DNA from: an uncultured Pelagibacteraceae bacterium | Lineage (GTDB): Bacteria; Pseudomonadota; Alphaproteobacteria; Pelagibacterales; Pelagibacteraceae | Direction: 5' to 3' | Length of the DNA: 25,538 bases | Assembly (NCBI GenBank): GCA_902572155.1 | Contig: CACGET010000012.1 | Span: forward strand, 1 to 25,538 | Part shown: positions 7,975-13,422 of the stretch, in pieces | Layout of the letters: every line of letters begins with the position of its first letter | Numbering within the stretch: position 1 is the first letter of the stretch | The notes under the pieces: model-generated | Told to the model about the DNA's origin: nothing | The model's database searches: none | The model's input: only the letters and a program-made list of their open reading frames with translations | Translations under genes and position numbers: made by a program

Positions 7975-8504
7975 ATTTTTTCAGAAATTCTTATCGCAAA
8001 TTTAGAACCTGTTTTAATAATTTTATCTAAAATAGAATATGGACCTTTTTTGGTTGCACCTTCTTCATAGGCAATATCTTTATGATCAATTTCATCATCT
8101 CTAAATTTTATAATTTTATTTTTTAATTTTTTTTCATCTGGTTCTAACTGTTTTATTTGGTCAGCATAGTGCTCTTGAATAACTTCTTCCACAGATGCTG
8201 TACATAGCATTGCAGCTTTTTTTCCAAGAATCGTTGTCCCAAATCCTAATCCAACACCCATTAAGTCCCACAGAGGCAAAAATTTTGTAGGCTTAATATT
8301 TCTTTTTTTGATTTCATTTTCAAAATAATCACAATGTTCTTTTTCATGTTCTTTCATTTTTTCAATTGTTCTTTTTAATTCATCATTTTTAACAAAAGTA
8401 TTTAAAGCAAGCAATTGACCTTCATAAATTTTAATTGCACCACGCTCACCAGCATGATCAACTCTAATAAATTCTTCTATCTTCTTTTTATCGGTTTTTT
8501 TCAT
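7971..8504 (-). CDS. coq7: 5-demethoxyubiquinol hydroxylase, COQ7 type
   Basis: COQ7 is a membrane-associated di-iron monooxygenase that adds the C6 (C5 in other numbering) hydroxyl in ubiquinone synthesis. Seen: the iron-ligand motifs DHAGERGA (E20), EKEH (E54/H57), EEVIQEHY and DDEIDH, in the duplicated ExxH pattern of ferritin-like di-iron carboxylate proteins. The 177-residue length fits the family. COQ7 is the alphaproteobacterial and mitochondrial enzyme for this step, replacing the flavoprotein UbiF. The start overlaps dsbB by 17 bp and the end meets the HNH gene in a shared TTAA. It is third in the dedA-dsbB-coq7 run. Confidence 0.95.
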   Translation of the reverse strand: MKKTDKKKIEEFIRVDHAGERGAIKIYEGQLLALNTFVKNDELKRTIEKMKEHEKEHCDYFENEIKKRNIKPTKFLPLWDLMGVGLGFGTTILGKKAAMLCTASVEEVIQEHYADQIKQLEPDEKKLKNKIIKFRDDEIDHKDIAYEEGATKKGPYSILDKIIKTGSKFAIRISEKI

Positions 8505-8973
8505 AACTCAAATAAGTTTTTACTGTTAAGTAAACAATCAATAATGATATTATTACATTATAACTTGTAAGCGATAACCCAAAAATTTTAAATGTAACAT
8601 CTTTGCAGCTTACATTTTTTTCTTGCAATTGTCTTAATATGTCTTCTTTTGATAGTAAATTGGAGCCGTTTTTTAAATCGCAAACCAATGATTCCTCAAT
8701 AAAACCTTGCTCAATACTTAAATGATATAAAGATAAAATAGTAGCGGCTAAAAAAATTAAAATAAGCAGAAGTATGAAATATTTTTCAAGATCAATAAAT
8801 TTATAATTTAATACAACAATTGTTAATGCTAATAGGTATGGAATTCTTTCCAGTATGCATAAATTGCAAGGCTGATGACCTAAAACATGTTCAATAAAAA
8901 ATGCTAAAGCTAAAGCAACAATGCTAATTAAAAAAATTAATTTTAATGTTATTGTTTTGTTAATCTCAACCAT
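8488..8973 (-). CDS. dsbB: Disulfide bond formation protein DsbB
   Basis: DsbB reoxidises DsbA and passes electrons to ubiquinone in the inner membrane. The 161-residue protein has four hydrophobic segments. It also has both redox pairs expected in the periplasmic loops: CNLC (C36/C39) after the first helix, in the context GHQPCNLCILERIPY, and a second pair in SLVCDLKNG and NVSCKD. The gene overlaps dedA upstream (8 bp) and coq7 downstream (17 bp). The pairing with coq7 is fitting because DsbB needs quinone. No dsbA is in this window; the tlpA-like gene nearby works in the opposite (reducing) direction. Confidence 0.92.
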   Translation of the reverse strand: MVEINKTITLKLIFLISIVALALAFFIEHVLGHQPCNLCILERIPYLLALTIVVLNYKFIDLEKYFILLLILIFLAATILSLYHLSIEQGFIEESLVCDLKNGSNLLSKEDILRQLQEKNVSCKDVTFKIFGLSLTSYNVIISLLIVYLTVKTYLSYEKNR

Positions 8974-9571
8974 TAAATTTAAAAAATAAATATATAATTA
9001 TAACTATTATAACTATAATAATTCCAATTATGGTAAACCATTTTGATCCATGTTTTTCCATGAACTCTGTAAATAATTCCCCAAATCTATAAGATAAATA
9101 GGAAACTATAAAAAATCTCAGACTTCTTGAAATTAAGCTTACAATTATAAAAACAGGAAGATTAAAAGCAATTAAACCACTTGAAATAGTAAAAGCTTTA
9201 TAGGGTAATGGCGTAAATCCTGCTAAAAATAGAATACTCATCCATGCAAGGAATCCACTCCCTTCATATAAATTTAATTTTAAGTTTTCAACTTTATCTT
9301 GATAACCATAAAATTCGATTACATACATCGCTAAATCAAAAAATAGATACCCAATTAAATACCCAAAAATTCCCCCAAGAACTGAAAATATTGATGCTAT
9401 TAGAAATATTTTTATAAATTCCTTTTTTTTAGCAATAACCATTGGGATTATCATTATATCTGGAGGTATTGGGAAAAATGAACTCTCTATGAAAGATACA
9501 AATCCTAAATAAAAATTTGAACTTTTATGTGAAGCTAATTCTAAACATTTTTTGTAAAGTGTTTGAAACAT
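8966..9571 (-). CDS. DedA/YqaA-family membrane protein
   Basis: This is a 201-residue polytopic membrane protein of the DedA (SNARE-associated/VTT) superfamily, YqaA-like branch. Seen: the early motif FIESSFFPIPPDIMIIPM (a re-entrant helix with conserved E and prolines), a glycine-rich helix (FSVLGGIFGYLIGYLFF), the second re-entrant segment with GFTPLPYKAFTISSG, and a C-terminal hydrophobic anchor. DedA relatives act in membrane lipid homeostasis, including recycling of undecaprenyl phosphate or phospholipid flipping; the substrate of this one is unknown. It heads the minus-strand run with dsbB and coq7, and is divergent from tRNA-Leu with 62 bp between them. Confidence 0.88.
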   Translation of the reverse strand: MFQTLYKKCLELASHKSSNFYLGFVSFIESSFFPIPPDIMIIPMVIAKKKEFIKIFLIASIFSVLGGIFGYLIGYLFFDLAMYVIEFYGYQDKVENLKLNLYEGSGFLAWMSILFLAGFTPLPYKAFTISSGLIAFNLPVFIIVSLISRSLRFFIVSYLSYRFGELFTEFMEKHGSKWFTIIGIIIVIIVIIIYLFFKFNG

Positions 9572-9612
9572 TTTTTGGTTTTAATATAAATTTAGTTCTT
9601 ATACTATTTAAA

Positions 9613-9618
9613 TATAAT
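9613..9618 (+). promoter_or_regulatory. Candidate -10 box for tRNA-Leu and the acyl-CoA synthetase
   Basis: A perfect TATAAT lies 15 nt before the first base of the tRNA, which would start transcription about 8 nt upstream of the mature 5' end, typical for a tRNA promoter. No good -35 hexamer is seen at the expected distance. It lies in the 62-bp gap between divergent dedA and the tRNA. Confidence 0.45.
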
Positions 9619-9633
9619 TTAATTGAATACCAA

Positions 9634-9718
9634 GGGCGAATGGCGGAACTGGTAGACGCGCACGACTCAAAATCGTGTTTCGCAAGAAGTGAGAGTTCGA
9701 TTCTCTCTTCGCCCACCA
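9634..9718 (+). tRNA. tRNA-Leu(CAA)
   Basis: An 85-nt class II tRNA reads directly from the sequence. The acceptor stem GGGCGAA pairs with TTCGCCC (9708-9714), followed by discriminator A and an encoded CCA. The D-loop holds AACTGGTAGA. The anticodon stem CACGA/TCGTG encloses the loop CTCAAAA, so the anticodon is CAA (reads UUG). There is a short variable arm (TTC GCAA GAA) and a T arm GAGAG TTCGATT CTCTC. The next gene's ATG is only 7 nt after the CCA. Short ORFs across this span on both strands are artefacts of the tRNA. Confidence 0.97.
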
Positions 9719-9725
9719 AGTAATT

Positions 9726-11456
9726 ATGAATTTAGATAATTTAGATAATTTGATCGAATTATTTGCTAATCAAGCAAATGAAAAAAATAAAAAAGAGATT
9801 TTTTTAGAATGGCTAAACCCAGCTAATAAAAAAACATACACATGGGAACAAACAGAAAAAAATATTTTAAAATTATCAAAAGTTATTAAAGAAAATATAA
9901 AAGAAGGCGATAGATGTCTTTTAGTTTCGGAGAATAGACCAGAGTGGTTTGTTTCTGACTTGGCTATTATGGTAGCTGACGGAATTACAGTTCCAGCATA
10001 TACAACTTACACAGAAGATGATTATAAATATTTAATAGAAGATTGTGAACCTAGCTTAGTTATTGTTTCAAATAATGAAATGCTAAAAAAATTATATAAA
10101 TCAATTAATGAAAAAGATTTTATCAAAAAAGTTATTACTTTGGATGAAATAGATAAGGTAATAAATAATTTAAATATAGATAACAAAGAAAAATATTTAG
10201 ATTTTAACTTTATTATAAGGAATAATTTATTAGCAGAAGATAAAATTGAAAATCATAAATTAAAAAGAAATTCTCCTGCATGTATCATTTATACTTCTGG
10301 TACTGGAGGTAACCCTAAAGGAGTAATCTTAAGCCATGGTGGAATTTTGAATAATCTCGTAGGAGCATGTGAAATTATGAAACCATTATTTAATTCAAGA
10401 CCTGTATTTTTAACTTGGCTTCCCCTTTCGCATTCTTACGAGCACTGTGTTCAATTTGCACAGATAGCTGTAGGAGCAAAAGTATTCTATGCAGAAAAAA
10501 TAGAAAAACTTTTAGAAAATATATCTGAAGCAAAACCTACTATTATGACAGCTGTTCCTAGGTTTTATCAAAACCTTTACAACAAAATAAATATGAATTT
10601 AAAAAAACAAACAGGTTTTAAGGCAAAATTAATTGAAGCAACTATTCGATTGGGAAGAAAAAAACTATTAAATCAAAAAATGACTTTTTTTGAAAAATTA
10701 CTAAATTTTATAGTTGATAAATTAGTTAGAGAAAAAATAAAAAAACAGTTTGGTGGAAATTTAAAAGCTTTCATTTCAGGTGGTGGTGCTCTAGAAAAAG
10801 AAATAGGTGAATTTTTAAATGCTGTAGGATTACCAACACTTCAGGGTTATGGTTTAACAGAAACATCTCCAGTAGTAAGTTGCAACCCAATACATAAAAT
10901 AAAAGTGGAAACTGTAGGTCCTCCATTTCAAGGGAATGAGGTTAAAATTGCTGAAGATGGAGAAATTTTAGTTAAAGGTGAAAATGTAATGCTAGGATAT
11001 TGGAATAAAAAAGAGGAAACTGAAAAAGTAATTATAAATGGATGGCTTCATACAGGTGATATTGGAGAGATAGATCCAAATGATGGCTATTTAAAAATTA
11101 CTGATAGAAAAAAAGATATTATAGTAAGTGCTGGAGGAGATAATATTTCACCAGCAAAGATTGAAAATATGATTACAAATGAGCCAGAGATTGACCAATG
11201 TTTGGTTTATGGTGATAAAAAAAATTATTTAGTTGCTTTAATAGTACCTAGTAAAGATTTTTTAAACGAAAATGAAAAAATAAATAAAATAGTTGAAAAA
11301 ATAAACAATAGATTAACTCTATTGGAAAAGATAAAAAGAATTCAATTAATAGATGAAAATTTTTCTATAGAAAATGGTTTAATGACACCAACAATGAAAA
11401 TAAAAAGAAAAAAAGTTACTGAAAAATATAAAAATCAGCTAGAAAATCTTTATTAA
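9726..11456 (+). CDS. Long-chain acyl-CoA synthetase (AMP-forming)
   Basis: This adenylate-forming ligase activates a fatty acid with ATP and CoA at the cytoplasmic membrane (FAA1/COG1022-like, 576 aa). Seen: the phosphate-binding loop YTSGTGGNPKG (190-199), LPLSHSYEH, the acyl-adenylate motif LQGYGLTETSP, the hinge and ATP motif WLHTGDIGEID with DRKKDIIVSAGGDNISP, and the catalytic lysine near the C-terminus in TPTMKIKRKKV. The P-loop has GG where many relatives have TG. Chain-length preference cannot be read. Spacing to the tRNA-Leu 3' end is 7 nt with no Shine-Dalgarno site, so translation probably starts near the 5' end of a processed message. It is followed by a 200-bp spacer. Confidence 0.9.
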   Translation: MNLDNLDNLIELFANQANEKNKKEIFLEWLNPANKKTYTWEQTEKNILKLSKVIKENIKEGDRCLLVSENRPEWFVSDLAIMVADGITVPAYTTYTEDDYKYLIEDCEPSLVIVSNNEMLKKLYKSINEKDFIKKVITLDEIDKVINNLNIDNKEKYLDFNFIIRNNLLAEDKIENHKLKRNSPACIIYTSGTGGNPKGVILSHGGILNNLVGACEIMKPLFNSRPVFLTWLPLSHSYEHCVQFAQIAVGAKVFYAEKIEKLLENISEAKPTIMTAVPRFYQNLYNKINMNLKKQTGFKAKLIEATIRLGRKKLLNQKMTFFEKLLNFIVDKLVREKIKKQFGGNLKAFISGGGALEKEIGEFLNAVGLPTLQGYGLTETSPVVSCNPIHKIKVETVGPPFQGNEVKIAEDGEILVKGENVMLGYWNKKEETEKVIINGWLHTGDIGEIDPNDGYLKITDRKKDIIVSAGGDNISPAKIENMITNEPEIDQCLVYGDKKNYLVALIVPSKDFLNENEKINKIVEKINNRLTLLEKIKRIQLIDENFSIENGLMTPTMKIKRKKVTEKYKNQLENLY

Positions 11457-11575
11457 GTCATCTTAATAACATTGTTTATAAGCCGCATAAACATTAACTA
11501 AATTAATAAAAAAAAAGTTTTATAAAAAATAGATAATTAAAAATTTTTTTTTGAATTTAACTTTTAATTAAAGAA

Positions 11576-11605
11576 TTGACATAACTTGTTTAAAAAAATA
11601 AAAAT
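11576..11605 (+). promoter_or_regulatory. Candidate promoter of the lysine-rich minigene
   Basis: A perfect -35 TTGACA (11576-11581) is followed 17-18 nt later by AT-only -10 candidates (TAAAAA at 11599 or AAAAAT at 11600). A start near 11612 would give a leader of about 45 nt containing the dyad at 11616-11632 and the ribosome-binding site. The rest of the 11457-11575 spacer is A/T tracts in which I see no gene. Confidence 0.45.
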
Positions 11606-11615
11606 AAGCTAATAG

Positions 11616-11632
11616 CGAATCAATTTGATTCG
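11616..11632 (+). repeat. Perfect 17-bp dyad in the minigene leader
   Basis: The sequence CGAATCAATTTGATTCG is a perfect inverted repeat with one central base. It lies between the candidate promoter and the Shine-Dalgarno site of the lysine-rich peptide. As RNA it can form a 6-bp stem with a 5-nt loop; as DNA it could be an operator. The symmetry is seen; the role is inference. Confidence 0.5.
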
Positions 11633-11656
11633 TTAAACTCTAACAGGGAGCTAAAG

Positions 11657-11746
11657 ATGCCTAAGAAAAGAAAAAAAGCGGCAAAGAAAACTAAGAAAAA
11701 AGCTAAGAAAAAAGCTAAGAAAAAAGCAAAAAAAAGAAGAAGATAG
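11657..11746 (+). CDS. 29-residue lysine/arginine/alanine-rich peptide
   Basis: This is a minigene of 30 codons whose product begins MPKKRKKAAKKTKKKAKKKA, continues in the same K/A pattern and ends RRR. It contains only M, P, K, R, A and T and has no acidic residue. A clear ribosome-binding site (AGGGAG, 11645-11650) sits 6 nt before the ATG. A TTGACA promoter lies upstream and a strong hairpin terminator starts about 20 nt after the stop, so the unit looks like a complete monocistronic gene. The composition resembles the tails of histone H1-like or AlgP-type nucleoid proteins and of basic ribosomal peptides, suggesting DNA or RNA binding. That is inference from charge alone; I do not recognise a named family. 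It is convergent with the carD gene. Confidence 0.7.
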   Translation: MPKKRKKAAKKTKKKAKKKAKKKAKKRRR

Positions 11747-11764
11747 TAACTTAGTATTCTTTAT

Positions 11765-11811
11765 AAAAAACGCTTCTCATCACAATTTGTTGTATGAGAG
11801 GCGTTTTTTTT
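11765..11811. terminator. Bidirectional rho-independent terminator
   Basis: The left arm ACGCTTCTCAT and right arm ATGAGAGGCGT pair over 11 bp with one G-U (as RNA), around a 13-nt loop. The right arm is followed by a run of eight T (for the plus-strand minigene). The left arm is preceded by a run of A, which is a U tract for the minus-strand carD transcript. The carD stop codon begins at the very edge of the hairpin (11810-11812). This is the clearest intrinsic terminator in the window. Confidence 0.9.
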
Positions 11812-12721
11812 AACCCTCTAGATTTTCTTCAGACTCTGATATTGGTTCATCTTCAGGCATTTCAGCTTTTGAAATTTTAGGTGTTGAGGCTGGAGGTAAA
11901 TCTTTATTAACTTCAGAATTTCTTTTTAGGGCTTTATCTAATTTTTTTTGAGTATCCTCCAGAGATAAATTCAAGACAATTTGAAATTCTAATAAGATTC
12001 TATCATAGGCTTTCTCAAATAATTGTCTTTCACTATAAGATTGATCTACCATAAGATCATCACCTTTATTTAAATCTCTTACAACTTCTGCTAAATCATA
12101 TATTTTACCAGATGAGATTTTTGTTTCATATTCTTGTGCTCTTCTACTCCACATTGACCTTTTTATTTTCGGCTTGCTCTTAAGTATTGAAACACATTTA
12201 TTTACTTGGTTAACAGTTGCAAGAGCTCTTAGGTGTGATTGTTTGTTTACCGGAACCATTCCATTAGCTTTATCTTTTTCAAATTTGATTACATATGTTT
12301 CAACATCTATACCACCAATATTTATTTTCTTAAATTCTGTTATTTGTCCTACTCCATGTTTAGGATAAACTACATAGTCCTTAATTTTATATTCTCTTTT
12401 TTCAGTCTGTTGTTTTTTTACTTTTTTAATTTCTGGCTTAATTTCACTACTTTTTGAAATTCTTAGATTGTCAGTTTTACTTTCTATCTTAACTTCTTTT
12501 ATTTTTTTTTGTTTCTTAACTTTTGAAGATTTCTTTTTATCTAGAATTTTATTTTTTTTTATTTTTGTTTTTTTTATTTCAACTTTTTTGATTTTAATTT
12601 TTTTTTTCTTTTTGATATCTATATTAGAATTTTTTGATTTAGATGGTTTTTTACTTACTTTTTTTTTATTGTCCGTTTTAAAGATTTTCTTTAAAATATT
12701 TTTCGTACTTATTTTGCTCAT
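11810..12721 (-). CDS. carD: CarD-family transcription regulator with lysine-rich N-terminal tail
   Basis: CarD binds the RNA polymerase beta subunit and stabilises open promoter complexes. The RNAP-interacting (Tudor-like) domain starts at IKDYVVYPKHGVGQITEF and is followed by the helical DNA-binding part with SMWSRRAQEYETKISSGK, LAEVVRDL and SYSERQLFEKAYDR. Unusually, about 110 residues of strongly lysine-rich, low-complexity sequence precede the CarD domain, and an acidic Glu/Ser/Pro tail follows it. Typical CarD proteins are roughly 160-170 aa. I chose the ATG at 12721 (303 aa); an upstream in-frame ATG at 12763 would give 317 aa. Either start lies inside the 3' end of fdxA (44- or 86-bp overlap), and no good Shine-Dalgarno site is near either. 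The CarD assignment is firm; the start is not. Confidence 0.88.
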   Translation of the reverse strand: MSKISTKNILKKIFKTDNKKKVSKKPSKSKNSNIDIKKKKKIKIKKVEIKKTKIKKNKILDKKKSSKVKKQKKIKEVKIESKTDNLRISKSSEIKPEIKKVKKQQTEKREYKIKDYVVYPKHGVGQITEFKKINIGGIDVETYVIKFEKDKANGMVPVNKQSHLRALATVNQVNKCVSILKSKPKIKRSMWSRRAQEYETKISSGKIYDLAEVVRDLNKGDDLMVDQSYSERQLFEKAYDRILLEFQIVLNLSLEDTQKKLDKALKRNSEVNKDLPPASTPKISKAEMPEDEPISESEENLEG

Positions 12722-13004
12722 CTGTATATTTTTTGTGATCCTCAGGTGGATCTTTTTTCTCATTTATATTTGGCCAGATTTCTGAATATTTAGTATTGAC
12801 TTCTAGCCATTTTTCACTACCAGGCTCTGTATCAGCTTTTATAGCATCCACTGGACATTCTGGTTCGCAAACGCCACAATCTATACACTCATCAGGTTTA
12901 ATTACAAGCATATTTTTACCTTCATAGAAACAATCTACAGGACAAACATCAACGCAGTCAGTTAATTTACATTTTATACATTTATCGTTTACAAGATATG
13001 TCAT
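12678..13004 (-). CDS. fdxA: 7Fe (3Fe-4S/4Fe-4S) ferredoxin
   Basis: This is a small cytoplasmic electron carrier, 108 aa. The cysteine pattern matches Azotobacter-type FdI. C9, C17 and C50 are expected to hold the 3Fe-4S cluster and C21, C40, C43 and C46 the 4Fe-4S cluster, within CIKCKLTDCVDVCPVDCF and CIDCGVCEPECPVDAI. The conserved C-terminal extension (WPNINEKKDPP to the end) is present, so the full length is real even though its last codons overlap carD. The start overlaps the TerB gene stop in an ATGA (13001-13004), indicating translational coupling. The helicase-...-fdxA-carD order is familiar in alphaproteobacteria. Confidence 0.95.
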   Translation of the reverse strand: MTYLVNDKCIKCKLTDCVDVCPVDCFYEGKNMLVIKPDECIDCGVCEPECPVDAIKADTEPGSEKWLEVNTKYSEIWPNINEKKDPPEDHKKYTDEQNKYEKYFKENL

Positions 13005-13417
13005 TTAAAATTTTTGACTTTAATTCTTTCTTTAATATCTCCCATAGTTTTGCTGTCAATATATAGCAACCCGGCAAGTCGCCTCATTAAATTCGTCTCA
13101 TATATATCTGCATCATTATTTGAGTAAATAATCGACCATAATGCCTCAACAATTTTAATTTTATCTTCGTTAGGCAAGTTTTTTACTTCCTTTGTAAAAT
13201 CTAAAATTTGATTTGAATTATCCTCAATTGACTTTGCTTTATTAATAGTTTCTACTAAATCCTCTTTAGATATACCCAACTCCATAAGAGTTTTTTTTAT
13301 AATCTTTTCTTCATTATCGGTATAATGCTCGTCTATTTTTGCAGCGTGAATTAATAATGCACATACTTTAACTAAAAAACTATTTTCAATTTTATTTTTA
13401 TCTTTTTTAAAAAACAT
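13001..13417 (-). CDS. TerB-fold (COG4103-like) protein
   Basis: This is a 138-residue all-helical cytoplasmic protein. The early segment LLIHAAKIDEHYTDNEEKIIKK and the later LWSIIYSNNDADIYETNLMRRLAGLL form the twin acidic-helix pattern (a D/E-rich turn after A-x-x-D) of the TerB family, which is also found in tellurite-resistance TerB and at the N-terminus of DjlA. TerB domains are thought to bind metal ions; for stand-alone COG4103 proteins no function is established. There is no signal peptide. It lies 5 bp after the helicase stop and overlaps fdxA by 4 bp, so it is translated as part of the same operon. Other ter genes are absent, so a tellurite role is not suggested. Confidence 0.75.
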   Translation of the reverse strand: MFFKKDKNKIENSFLVKVCALLIHAAKIDEHYTDNEEKIIKKTLMELGISKEDLVETINKAKSIEDNSNQILDFTKEVKNLPNEDKIKIVEALWSIIYSNNDADIYETNLMRRLAGLLYIDSKTMGDIKERIKVKNFK

Positions 13418-13422
13418 TTAAA

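Noticed and set aside
9525..9719. Minus-strand ORF over tRNA-Leu (MVGEERIEL...) and the plus-strand ORF at 9517-9723
   Set aside because: Both run through the tRNA-Leu gene; such ORFs are standard artefacts of tRNA sequence and have no start signals.
10280..10320. Acyl-CoA synthetase P-loop reading TSGTGG instead of TSGTTG as a possible inactivating change
   Set aside because: The GG variant occurs, as I recall, in this branch of alphaproteobacterial acyl-CoA synthetases, and all other motifs including the catalytic lysine are present.
11457..11575. A/T tract-rich spacer after the acyl-CoA synthetase as a terminator or small RNA
   Set aside because: I find only homopolymer-like A and T runs with no GC-containing stem.
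12174..12785. Several phenylalanine/leucine-rich ORFs opposite carD that look like membrane proteins
   Set aside because: They are the complement of the lysine-rich carD tail: AAA/AAG codons read backwards give TTT/CTT. They have no start signals.
13001..13417. TerB gene as a tellurite-resistance or phage-defence locus
   Set aside because: No other ter genes or toxin-like partners are nearby, and the gene is locked into a housekeeping operon.
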